A stretch of 64,000 nucleotides of DNA, from NCBI RefSeq assembly GCF_039908635.1, contig NZ_CP150918.1, positions 3,095,001 through 3,159,000 on the forward strand, read 5' to 3'. The position numbers and the translations under genes were made by a program. Source of the stretch: Pseudomonas purpurea (GTDB taxonomy: Bacteria > Pseudomonadota > Gammaproteobacteria > Pseudomonadales > Pseudomonadaceae). The notes beneath the pieces were generated by a model, which worked only from the letters and a program-made list of their open reading frames with translations, was not told the origin of the DNA and did not search any database. Of the stretch, positions 57,001 to 64,000 are shown piece by piece; the first letter of the stretch is position 1; every line of letters begins with the position of its first letter.

Positions 57001-57443
57001 TTGCCGTCAGCGCCAATCACCAGATTCAAGCCATTGCCGCCCAGACCGTTGTGCACGGTTTCGGGGCTGGCCATCGCGGCCGCACGCCCTGCCGCCTGCG
57101 CCGCTTGCTGCGCGGCAATCGCCGCCACGGTGTTGTTGAGGTGGGTCAGCGAACGTTGCAATTGCTGATTGGCCCGCTGCTGCTGGGCCAGCGGTGGCGC
57201 AGCCCCTGGCACTTGCGCATCGGGCCGTGCGGCAGCGGTTGTCTGCGCCGCGCCTTTGGCGGCAAACCAGCTGGTGCCGAACGCGGCGGGCTGCGCCGCC
57301 TGAGCGGAGCCCGCGAGCAGCATCAAGGCAATGGTCCGGGCCAACGGCTTGAGGTACAGCGAACCCGGTTCAAAAGGCAAAGGGACGGAACCATGCGCAG
57401 TGTCACGAGCCATCGGTTTTGATTTGGTTTTATGCAGACGCAT
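45092..57443 (-). pseudogene. pdtA: Giant two-partner secretion exoprotein PdtA (filamentous haemagglutinin family), single-base frameshift
   Basis: TpsA adhesin-type exoprotein of about 4,116 aa if repaired. Start MRLHKTKSK at 57443 is preceded by AAAGGA. A long signal region ends near LAGSAQAAQP; the TPS secretion domain (about residues 130-290) has LVIGADGKPAFINAQG, ILNWETFNIGRNTTVEFQQN and VLIINQNGIVFSGSSQVNVR. A very long repetitive beta-helix follows. The C-terminal about 500 residues match DUF3739 (YSVELNQWLLERFGYRGG, VYTPPKRAYDMWGNVTLSPS). The frame breaks at the run of four G at 55261-55264 (plus strand); removing one joins NQSQNAVA to RAGQLVVGSYVP. There is no toxin domain or immunity gene, so not a CDI system. 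No other lesion in 12 kb. Type given as pseudogene because of the frameshift; an error in the run is likely. Confidence 0.9.
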
Positions 57444-57539
57444 CACTGCTGATCCTTTTCCCATTGCACAGAGTTGACCCACGCAGCCGCCCCAGGAAGG
57501 ACGCTGCTGATACGTGATAGGCAGTTGAAAGCGCTCGGG

Positions 57540-57566
57540 ACCGAACTGTTGTCATACAAAGTTCAT
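57540..57566 (-). promoter_or_regulatory. Conserved promoter element upstream of pdtA (PHO-box/ECF sigma type)
   Basis: Partner of the element at 44520-44546 (23/27 identical). Read toward pdtA: two ATGA(A/C) repeats 11 bp apart, a GAACTT that could be a -35, and AGTTCGGT at the start-proximal end. It lies 97 bp before the pdtA ATG, leaving a leader of roughly 90 nt. Confidence 0.62.
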
Positions 57567-57676
57567 CTGGCCGGGCGAACCCATGGTCGCTAAAGCTCAC
57601 GGCGCATTGCGCGCTCATGCAAAACACCGGCAGCACCCAGCCGGGCGCCCCGATGTCGGCTGCATTACCAGGCGTT

Positions 57677-58867
57677 TCAGGGCCGCCCGCGACCGTTGCA
57701 GGCGTTGACATTGCCAATGTCGAGCCCATCGCCATAGGCGTCATCCAGAAAAACCTTCTTGATTTCTCCCGCCAGTTGAGTAGGCGTCGCAGCCGTGCCA
57801 GGCATCGGGACAAAGCCATTGAGGATGATCGACGGGGTACTGACCCCGGTATAGACGTCAGCCAGGAGCTTGCGGATAACAGAGGCATCGGCTGCGCTGG
57901 GGCACTGCCCTACGAGCATATTGATGTAACCCACGATAGGGTACTGACCCCCACCCGTCGGAACAGGAGTATCGAACGAACTGGCGCCGAAGGTCCGCAC
58001 CCACTTCAACGGATTCATCCGGTCAGCGGACGACCCCAACGGGGAAGCCCACCCCAGGCCAGCCCTGATAGCGCTCACTGTCGGCAAGGGTGCCGCACCC
58101 TGTGCCATGTTGAGTTTGCTGACCCGCGCCACCGTGGCATTGTTGGGCGGTAGCGTAAACAGGTCAGCATTGCCATAACCGATGGCACCATCGCTTTCCT
58201 TGACCGCTGCCAGGACATCGGCGCTGCTCTTCACCGCTTTCCAGTAGGTCGGTTCAGCCCCCATATTGGCCGTGGTGAAGGTGCTGCTGACACTGAATCT
58301 GTTGGCACAAGAGTCATTGAGGAAGCGTGAGAGCAGCTCCGTGCTGCCGCTGCTCCCATCGCGGTAGATGACTTTGATCGGCATGGTGTCGCTGGTGCCC
58401 AAAATCTGGCCCCAGGTGCTCACGGTGCCGGAGAAGATGTCGCACAGTTGATTGCCGCTCAACTGCAAGGTACTGACACCCGATTTCTTGTAGGCAATGG
58501 CAACTGCCGTACCGGCAATTGGAATCTGAATCAGGTTTCCATAAGTCGCACCAAAACTGCTTTTGTATTGATTGAGTTCTATGGCAGTCAGTACAGACTC
58601 GCTGCTCGAAAAATCGACTGACGTGCCTGCCGGAAGACCGATCAATTCCGCGTTGTTGATCAGGAATGGGGTTTTCTCATTCGTTCCGGTGACGGGGAAG
58701 TAACCGGAACCGGTCGGCAACAGCGGTGGCGCCTTGGGCTGGGCTGGGTTGCCATTGTAAAGATTCACCGCAGAGCTCGTCCCGACGCCGACAACCGCAG
58801 CCTGGACGTTAATGGAGCACATACTCGCAAGGGCCAGCGTTGTAGCAAAAATCGTTCGCATAAACAT
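57677..58867 (-). CDS. lapB: LapB: PstS/DING-family secreted phosphatase-like protein
   Basis: 396-aa exported protein of the phosphate-binding (PstS/DING) superfamily, paralogue of the gene upstream. A signal peptide ends at NVQAAVVG. Conserved parts are SGNQLCDIFSGTVSTWGQIL, VIYRDGSSGSTELLSRFLND, YPIVGYINMLVGQC and the end AYGDGLDIGNVNACNGRGRP. The first phosphate-loop motif GGGATLP of LapA is replaced here by GVGTSSA (residues 27-33), and DFAGSD by DFSSSE, so ligand binding may differ. AGGAGAG precedes the ATG. By synteny (between lapA and pdtA) this is LapB/PA0689; a Hxc substrate is likely. Confidence 0.88.
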   Translation of the reverse strand: MFMRTIFATTLALASMCSINVQAAVVGVGTSSAVNLYNGNPAQPKAPPLLPTGSGYFPVTGTNEKTPFLINNAELIGLPAGTSVDFSSSESVLTAIELNQYKSSFGATYGNLIQIPIAGTAVAIAYKKSGVSTLQLSGNQLCDIFSGTVSTWGQILGTSDTMPIKVIYRDGSSGSTELLSRFLNDSCANRFSVSSTFTTANMGAEPTYWKAVKSSADVLAAVKESDGAIGYGNADLFTLPPNNATVARVSKLNMAQGAAPLPTVSAIRAGLGWASPLGSSADRMNPLKWVRTFGASSFDTPVPTGGGQYPIVGYINMLVGQCPSAADASVIRKLLADVYTGVSTPSIILNGFVPMPGTAATPTQLAGEIKKVFLDDAYGDGLDIGNVNACNGRGRP

Positions 58868-58939
58868 AAGCACTCTCCTGACTGAGGCGATCCATTGCCA
58901 AGGCCCCGGTACAGCATTACGACCCACTGGCAACACTCG

Positions 58940-58978
58940 AAAAAACACCGGTAGCGCCGTAATGGCCGCTACCGGTGT
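58940..58978 (-). terminator. Rho-independent terminator of lapA
   Basis: Perfect 12-bp stem ACACCGGTAGCG/CGCTACCGGTGT (58945-58956 with 58967-58978) with a 10-nt loop, followed on the minus strand by TTTTTT. It stands between lapA and lapB, so lapB probably needs its own promoter or read-through. Confidence 0.92.
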
Positions 58979-59019
58979 GGGTTTCACTGCGCCACATCCT
59001 GTGGCTTCAAACTCTTGCC

Positions 59020-60201
59020 TTATGGGCGACCTTTACCGTTGCAAACGCTGACGTTGGCAATGTCCAGACCGTCGCCGTAGGCGTTGTCCAGGAAGACTTT
59101 CTTGATTTCGCCAGCCAGGCCGGTTGGCACGGCCGCGGTGCCTGGCAGTACCGAGAAGGCGTGCGCTTTGACGGTCGAGTCCTTGGTGCCGGTGTACAGG
59201 CTGGTCAGGAAGTTGCGAACCGCCGTGGCATCAGCCGCGGTGGTGTAGCACTGGCCGACCAGGAAGTTGGTGTAACCCACGATCGGGTACTGGCTGGCAC
59301 CGACCGGTACAGCGGTGTCGTTCGCGGCGCTGCCGAAAGTCGGCACCCATTTGAGCGGGTTGGCGCGATCAGCGGCAGCCGGCACGGTGGCACTGCCGAG
59401 TGCGGCGGTGGTGTTGGCCAGGGTTGGCAGCGGAGCGGAGCCAGGGGCGACAGCCAACTTGCTCACGCGAGCAACCGAGGTGTTGCTGATCGGTGCAGGA
59501 ATGTAGTCAGGGCTGACATAACCGATGGCGCCGTCGGTGAGGTTAAGAGGATTGACCACGTCGCCGCTGCCGGCCACGGCTTGCCAGTTGGCAGGCTCGG
59601 CACCGATGTTGGCGGTCGTGAACGTGCTGCTGACACCGAACTTGGTGGAGCAAGAGTCATTGAGGAAGCGCGAGAACAGCTCGGTGGTGCCGCTGCTGCC
59701 GGAACGGTAGATGACTTTGATCGGCGTGGTGTCGGCAGTGCCCAGAATCGGGCCCCAGGTGGTCACGGTGCCCGAGAAGATGTCGCACAGTTGCGCACCG
59801 GTCAGTTGCAGGTTGGTGACGCCGGACTTCTTGTACGGAATGGTGACCGAAGTACCGACCGCCGGGATCTGGATCAACTTGCCGAAGGTGGCCGCGTTGG
59901 CGGTGTTGTAGTTAGCCAGTTCGGTTGCGCTGAGTACCGAGTCGCTACCGGCGAAATCCACTGGGGTGCCGGCAGGCTGGTTGATCGAAGCCGCTGCGTT
60001 GGTCAGGAAAGCGGTCTTGCCGCCGCCGCTGCCTACGCCGGTGTAGCTGAAGTCAGTCGGCAGCAGGCGTGGCAGTGGCGATGCACCGTTGTAGAGTTTT
60101 TCCGGCAGCGTTGCACCGCCACCCACAACAGCGGCCATGGATTGGGCAGAGGCCAGTGCGGCAACAGCCAACGAGGCTGCGATCATAGTGCGCTTAAACA
60201 T
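59020..60201 (-). CDS. lapA: LapA: PstS/DING-family secreted alkaline phosphatase
   Basis: 393-aa exported protein. A signal peptide ends at AQSMAAVVG, followed by the phosphate-loop motifs GGGATLP (residues 27-33), DFAGSDSVLS (82-91) and RSGSSGTTELFSRFL, all as in PstS-type proteins; the end is AYGDGLDIANVSVCNGKGRP. AAGGAG precedes the ATG. In P. aeruginosa LapA is the low-molecular-weight alkaline phosphatase exported by the Hxc type II system under phosphate limitation, and hxcS lies immediately upstream here. It is about 60 percent similar to LapB by eye. Its own terminator follows. Confidence 0.92.
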   Translation of the reverse strand: MFKRTMIAASLAVAALASAQSMAAVVGGGATLPEKLYNGASPLPRLLPTDFSYTGVGSGGGKTAFLTNAAASINQPAGTPVDFAGSDSVLSATELANYNTANAATFGKLIQIPAVGTSVTIPYKKSGVTNLQLTGAQLCDIFSGTVTTWGPILGTADTTPIKVIYRSGSSGTTELFSRFLNDSCSTKFGVSSTFTTANIGAEPANWQAVAGSGDVVNPLNLTDGAIGYVSPDYIPAPISNTSVARVSKLAVAPGSAPLPTLANTTAALGSATVPAAADRANPLKWVPTFGSAANDTAVPVGASQYPIVGYTNFLVGQCYTTAADATAVRNFLTSLYTGTKDSTVKAHAFSVLPGTAAVPTGLAGEIKKVFLDNAYGDGLDIANVSVCNGKGRP

Positions 60202-60591
60202 GAAGAAGCTCCTTTCGTCGTGTTCGTACGTTGGGTTCAATACTCGTGCGTGACGCCATGGCGCTCGATCCATCGCCTTGATCCAGACGGGTTGTTGGGT
60301 GAGGCCATGGGGTAGAAGTTCGCAGCTTCCGGTGACAGATAAAGGAAAAAACCTCGGGAGCTGAACGTTGATTTCAGGGGTAAATCTCGGGTGTTCGAAG
60401 GGGGTGGAAGAAGCGTTTGGAGTGGGGTTTGCGTCGAGGTTTTCCTGAGCGGGCTGGAGCGCCCGACGGGTCGTTGATACGCGGCGCCACATGACAGAAC
60501 GACGAACCCGAGGATGGAGAGGTTTGGGCTCGGGTGAGGGTCGGGGCAGTGAAAAAATCTGAAGGCTTGAGCCAGGCAGGCCGCGAAGCTT
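60202..60591. other. Intergenic region upstream of lapA
   Basis: 390 bp between hxcS and lapA with no supported gene. On the minus strand it holds two isolated PHO-type half-sites, CTGTCAT (60491-60497) and CTGTCAC (60332-60338), each without a good second half 11 bp away. The strong element seen before pdtA and phdA is not present. The lapA promoter must be here. Confidence 0.45.
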
Positions 60592-61803
60592 TTACTGCAC
60601 CAGTTGATTGATCTCGATGATCGGCAACAGCACAGCCATCACAATCACCAGCACCACCGCGCCCATGACCACGATCATCAGCGGCTCAAGCAGTGCCGTC
60701 ATGCCCATGGCCCGACGCTCGATGTCGCGGGACAGGGTTTGCGCGGCGCGCTCAAGCATCGGCGGCAGGCAACCGGTTTTTTCGCCACTGGCGATCAGGT
60801 GGATCAGCACCGGTGGAAAGACCTTCTCCACTCGCAGCGCCGCCGCCAGGTTGACCCCTTCGCGCACCCGCGCCGTGGCGTCGTTGACACTCAGGCTCAG
60901 CCGGTCGTTGGACAGGGTTTGCCGCGCCGCCTCCAGTGCCCGCAACAACGGCACCCCGGCGCCGCCGAGAATCGCCAGGGTCGAGGCGAAACGCGCGGTG
61001 TTGAGGCCCAGCACAAACCGCCCGATCAGCGGCAGGCGTAGAATCCGGCTGTGCCAGTTGAGCCGCGCCAGCGGATTGCGCAAATACAGGCGCCAACCCC
61101 AGAAACCGCCGGCCATGAGCGCAAAACACAACCCGCCCCAGGCCCGAATGAAGTCGCTGGCATTGAGCATGGCCAGGGTCAGCCCCGGCAGGTCCTGGCG
61201 CGCCTGGGAAAACGCGCTGACTACTTGAGGCACCACGTAACTGAGCAGAAAGATCACGATGGCAATCGACACCAACCCCACCACGCCCGGATAAATGAAC
61301 GCGGTGAGGATCTTGCCCCGCAGGTTGTTGCGTTCCTCGATGTAGTCCGCCAGGCGCTCCATGACCTGAGCCAGGTCGCCCGACTCCTCCCCTGCCGCAA
61401 TCAACGCCCGGTAGATTTCCGGAAAGTCCCTGGGCCGCGCCGCCAGCGCTTCGGCCAGCCGCATGCCGCCACGCACATCGGCGCGCACGGCGCTGAGGGT
61501 CTGGGCAATGTGCTTGCGCTCGGCCTGCTCCACCGTGGCGCTGAGCGCCGCTTCCAGCGGCAGGCTGGCACCCAGCAGGCTCGCCAGTTGCCGGGTCGCC
61601 CAGGCGAGATCGTTGTCTGTCAGTTTCGGACTGAACAGCCCGGCACCGTTGCCGGACGACACGTTGCTTTCCAGTTGCACCAGCAGCGCGGTCAGTCCAC
61701 GCCCGCGCAGCACGCCGAACGCGGCGCTCTGGCTGTCGGCTTCCAGGTGCCCGGATTCAATCTTGCCGAGGGCGTCGGCGGCTTCGTAGCGATAGCGATT
61801 CAT
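60592..61803 (-). CDS. hxcS: Type II secretion inner-membrane protein HxcS (GspF family)
   Basis: 403-aa polytopic GspF/PilC-type platform protein of the secretion apparatus. It has two repeated GspF domains with helices (AFIYPGVVGLVSIAIVIFLL, LCFALMAGGFWGWRLYL, ALLEPLMIVVMGAVVLVIVM). Typical motifs are ATRQLASLLGASLPLEAAL, GEESGDLAQVMERLADYIEE and LIASGEKTGCLPPMLERAAQ. It starts in the last base of the hxcR stop (TGATG). It recruits the HxcR ATPase to the inner membrane. Confidence 0.95.
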   Translation of the reverse strand: MNRYRYEAADALGKIESGHLEADSQSAAFGVLRGRGLTALLVQLESNVSSGNGAGLFSPKLTDNDLAWATRQLASLLGASLPLEAALSATVEQAERKHIAQTLSAVRADVRGGMRLAEALAARPRDFPEIYRALIAAGEESGDLAQVMERLADYIEERNNLRGKILTAFIYPGVVGLVSIAIVIFLLSYVVPQVVSAFSQARQDLPGLTLAMLNASDFIRAWGGLCFALMAGGFWGWRLYLRNPLARLNWHSRILRLPLIGRFVLGLNTARFASTLAILGGAGVPLLRALEAARQTLSNDRLSLSVNDATARVREGVNLAAALRVEKVFPPVLIHLIASGEKTGCLPPMLERAAQTLSRDIERRAMGMTALLEPLMIVVMGAVVLVIVMAVLLPIIEINQLVQ

Positions 61804-63221
61804 CAGGCGTCCCGTGTCACACGCAGAATTTCTTCAGGGGCGGTGGCGCCGCTGCGCACCCAGCGTTCGCCGTCTTCGCGCATGCTCAACATCCCGGCCG
61901 AACGCGCCGCCGCCCGCAACGCCTGCTCACCCGCGCCTTCATGAATCAAGGTGCGAATGTCGTCATCGATGCAAAACAGCTCGTGTATGCCAGTGCGGCC
62001 GCTGTAACCGGTGTGATTGCACGCCGCACACCCGACTGGCCGCCAGGTTCCGGGGGCCGCCGGGTCCGGTTGCTTGCACTGCGCACAGAGCCGCCGTACC
62101 AGCCGCTGCGCCAACACGCCGAGCATCGATGAGGCGAGCAAAAACGGCTCGACGCCCATGTCGATCAAGCGGTTGACCGCTGACACCGCATCGTTGGTGT
62201 GCAGGGTCGCCAGCACCAGGTGCCCGGTGAGCGAGGCTTGCACGGCTATTTGTGCGGTTTCCAGGTCACGGATCTCACCGATCATGATGATGTCCGGGTC
62301 CTGCCGCAGAATCGCCCGCAGCGCCAGGGCGAAAGTCATGTCGATCTTGGCGTTGACCTGGATCTGGCTGATCCCCGGCAAGTCGTATTCCACCGGGTCT
62401 TCAACGGTGAGGATGTTGCTGGTGCTGGCGTCCAGCCGTGCCAGCGCCGCGTAGAGGCTGGTGGTTTTGCCGCTGCCCGTGGGGCCGGTGACCAGCACAA
62501 TGCCGTGGGGCTGGCGGATCAAGGTGTCGAGTTTGGCCAGCACCTGCGGCTCCATCCCCAGGGTTTCCAGCTGCAGGCGCCCGGCCTGTTTGTCGAGCAA
62601 GCGCATCACCACGCGTTCGCCGTGGCCGGTGGGCACCGTCGACACCCGAATATCGATGGGCCGCCCCGCCACACGTAGCGCGATGCGGCCGTCTTGGGGC
62701 AGGCGTTTTTCAGCGATGTCGAGTTGGGCCATGATCTTGATCCGCGACACCAGCGCCGCGTGCAATGCCTTGCGCGGCGAAACCACGTCACGCAGGGTGC
62801 CGTCGACGCGATAGCGCACCACTGAATGGCTTTCATAGGGTTCGATGTGAATGTCGCTGGCCTCGTCCCGCGCCGCCTGGGTCAGCAAGGCGTTGATCAT
62901 GCGGATCACCGGCGCGCCGTCCTGGGTGTCCAGCAGGTCGGTGATTTCCGGGATGTCCTGCATCAGTCGGTCAAGGTCGACCTCGCTTTCCGCCGCGCCG
63001 ACCACCGCCGCCGCGCTGCCGGTGTCCGCGTAGGTGCTGTTGAGCAGCCCGTCGAGTTCTTCTTCGCGCACCTGCTCCAGCCGCGCCGGACCGAACTGAC
63101 GGCGCACTTCACTGATCGACCAGCCCGGTGTCGAGGGGCAGATACTCAGCACCGCGCCCTCTTCCCCCTGACGCAAGACGATCCGTTGCGCCTTGGCCCA
63201 GGTGTAAGGCAAGGCGCTCAT
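61803..63221 (-). CDS. hxcR: Type II secretion ATPase HxcR (GspE family)
   Basis: 472-aa cytoplasmic secretion ATPase. N1/N2 domain, then Walker A GPTGSGKTTSLYAALARL, Asp box LTVEDPVEYDLPGISQIQV, Walker B ILRQDPDIIMIGEIRDLETA, His box HLVLATLHTNDAVSAVN, and a tetracysteine zinc site (CAQCKQP then GCAACNHTG) as in GspE. The start at MSALPYTW has GGGGAG 9 bp upstream; a longer frame would start inside the neighbouring REPIN. Next to HxcS it drives pseudopilus assembly. Confidence 0.96.
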   Translation of the reverse strand: MSALPYTWAKAQRIVLRQGEEGAVLSICPSTPGWSISEVRRQFGPARLEQVREEELDGLLNSTYADTGSAAAVVGAAESEVDLDRLMQDIPEITDLLDTQDGAPVIRMINALLTQAARDEASDIHIEPYESHSVVRYRVDGTLRDVVSPRKALHAALVSRIKIMAQLDIAEKRLPQDGRIALRVAGRPIDIRVSTVPTGHGERVVMRLLDKQAGRLQLETLGMEPQVLAKLDTLIRQPHGIVLVTGPTGSGKTTSLYAALARLDASTSNILTVEDPVEYDLPGISQIQVNAKIDMTFALALRAILRQDPDIIMIGEIRDLETAQIAVQASLTGHLVLATLHTNDAVSAVNRLIDMGVEPFLLASSMLGVLAQRLVRRLCAQCKQPDPAAPGTWRPVGCAACNHTGYSGRTGIHELFCIDDDIRTLIHEGAGEQALRAAARSAGMLSMREDGERWVRSGATAPEEILRVTRDA

Positions 63222-63239
63222 GGCTTGATCTCCCCAACG

Positions 63240-63376
63240 CCTGTGGCGAGGGAGCTTGCTCCCGCTGGGCTGCACAGCAGCCCCAGCCCCTTCAACCCTG
63301 TTCTTTCAGACACACCGTGCATTCCGGATTTTCGGGTGCTTCGCCCCCGAGCGGGAGCAAGCTCCCTCGCCACAGG
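63240..63376. repeat. REPIN between hxcQ and hxcR
   Basis: Perfect 27-bp inverted repeat: 63240-63266 pairs with 63350-63376 (core GGCGAGGGAGCTTGCTCCC). It is a different REP family from the GTGGGAGCGGGCTTGCTCGC type elsewhere in the window. The 83-bp spacer has a further degenerate palindrome. It lies wholly between the hxcQ stop and hxcR start. Confidence 0.92.
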
Positions 63377-63402
63377 AATGTATTTCACCGCGAAGTCGTG
63401 TT

Positions 63403-64000
63403 TCATAACTGTGATCCCGGCTGGATCGGCACTGCTTTGATCGTCGCCCGCGGCCCCGAAGTCGGCACACCCAGCGCCGCGGCCGGCAATTGCGGCGCCT
63501 GCATGTCCGGCATTGCCCAACTGCGTTCCGGTTGCAGGCCGCCCTGGGCACGGCGCATGAAATCGTAGCGGTTCAGGGTCACGCTGCGCCCCGCCGCGCT
63601 GTCGCGGATGATGTACGGGCGCAGAAACACCATCAGGTTGGTTTTGGTGATCGAGCGTTTCTCGTTGCGAAACAGCGCGCCGATGCCCGGAATGGTCGAC
63701 AGCCACGGCACCGCCTCGTTGCTCTGGTTGTAACCGTCTTGCAGCAGGCCGCCGAGCACCATGATCTGCCCGTCGTCGAGCAGGATGCTGGTGTCGATCG
63801 CACGCTTGTTGGTGACCGTGCCGCCCGTCAGCGAGGCGCGCCCATCGACGCTGCTGACTTCCTGATAGATGTCGAGCTTGACCGTACCGCCCTCGGAAAT
63901 CTGCGGCCGCACATTGAGCTTCAACCCTACTTCTTCACGCTGGACCGTCTGGAACGGGTTATTGCTGTTGCCCCCGCCCCCGGTCACATAGCTGCCGGTG
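63403..64000 (-). CDS. hxcQ: Type II secretion secretin HxcQ (GspD family), C-terminal part
   Basis: C-terminal about 198 residues of an outer-membrane secretin; the rest lies past position 64000. Secretin-domain motifs are VQREEVGLKLNVRPQISEGG, VKLDIYQEVSSVDGRASLTG, LDDGQIMVLGGLLQDGYNQS and VPWLSTIPGIGALFRNEKRS, then NLMVFLRPYIIRD, the conserved C-domain end. The tail of about 55 residues may be the S-domain or a membrane-targeting part. In P. aeruginosa HxcQ is a self-piloted lipoprotein secretin; that N-terminal feature is outside this window. Confidence 0.95.
   Translation of the reverse strand, partial: TGSYVTGGGGNSNNPFQTVQREEVGLKLNVRPQISEGGTVKLDIYQEVSSVDGRASLTGGTVTNKRAIDTSILLDDGQIMVLGGLLQDGYNQSNEAVPWLSTIPGIGALFRNEKRSITKTNLMVFLRPYIIRDSAAGRSVTLNRYDFMRRAQGGLQPERSWAMPDMQAPQLPAAALGVPTSGPRATIKAVPIQPGSQL

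Noticed and set aside
45092..57443. Contact-dependent inhibition (CdiA) interpretation of the giant exoprotein
   Set aside because: No VENN-type motif, no C-terminal toxin domain and no small immunity gene downstream; the C-terminus is DUF3739 and the locus matches pdtAB.
60202..60591. Full PHO box before lapA
   Set aside because: Only single half-sites (60332-60338 and 60491-60497) without a second repeat 11 bp away; noted as weak in the gap entry.
1..64000. tRNA, rRNA, CRISPR array or prophage
   Set aside because: No cloverleaf genes, ribosomal RNA sequence, regularly spaced repeats or phage structural genes were seen on either strand.

Overview
The window reads as chromosomal DNA of a Pseudomonas of the fluorescens group. 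The evidence is the high-GC coding bias, typical pseudomonad REP/REPIN palindromes (core GTGGGAGCGGGCTTGCTCGC), a large dispersed intergenic repeat at 44560-44900, an orphan ccoN, and a long minus-strand block whose gene order matches, from memory, the P. aeruginosa hxc-lapA-lapB-pdtA-phdA-pdtB-exbB2-exbD2 region (PA0685-PA0699). I saw no tRNA, rRNA, CRISPR array, prophage or complete insertion sequence.

Layout. 1-1915 (-): start of an RND efflux operon (MuxA/MdtA adaptor and the N-terminus of the MuxB/MdtB pump). 2051-2315: a nested palindromic non-coding element. 2342-3458 (-): thiol peroxidase Tpx and a SRPBCC-like protein. 3738-18814 (+): a tightly packed run of fourteen genes. It holds two outer-membrane channel-like proteins flanking two DUF1254 proteins, a DUF2092 protein, a proline-rich exported protein, a MoxR/DUF58/DUF4381/BatA/BatB/BatD chaperone-VWA module, a periplasmic HAD phosphatase-like protein and a frameshifted arylsulfatase. 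18999-21513 (+): a frameshifted fused MFS/spermidine-synthase gene. 21606-25869: a DUF3313 lipoprotein (-), an eight-haem cytochrome c with TPRs (+) and a membrane protein (-). 26005-31512: DUF934 and sulfite/nitrite reductase (-), a GH18 chitinase (-), then orphan ccoN with a CcoQ-like small protein (+). 31669-35094: a lipoprotein, a hypothetical protein, an aspartate/glutamate racemase, a GNAT acetyltransferase and a LysR regulator.

35287-57443 (-) is a two-partner secretion locus: giant exoprotein PdtA (about 4,116 aa if its single frameshift is repaired), PhdA (Phd-like domain joined to a transposase DUF772 domain), transporter PdtB, an ExbB fused to DUF2341 and LamG domains, ExbD, a TonB-like protein, a porin, a coiled-coil protein, a YbjN-domain protein and a PpiC-type isomerase. 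57677-64000 (-) holds LapB and LapA (PstS/DING-type secreted phosphatase family) and the Hxc type II secretion genes hxcS, hxcR and the 3' end of hxcQ. In P. aeruginosa these genes answer to phosphate starvation through PhoB and the ECF sigma factor VreI. A 27-bp element conserved 23/27 lies about 95 bp upstream of both pdtA and phdA here and fits such a shared promoter.

Three genes (arylsulfatase, MFS/spermidine synthase, pdtA) each carry a single extra base in or near a short G/C run, and a fourth small gene may be disturbed at its start. Whether these are real mutations or base-calling errors decides how those genes should be read.
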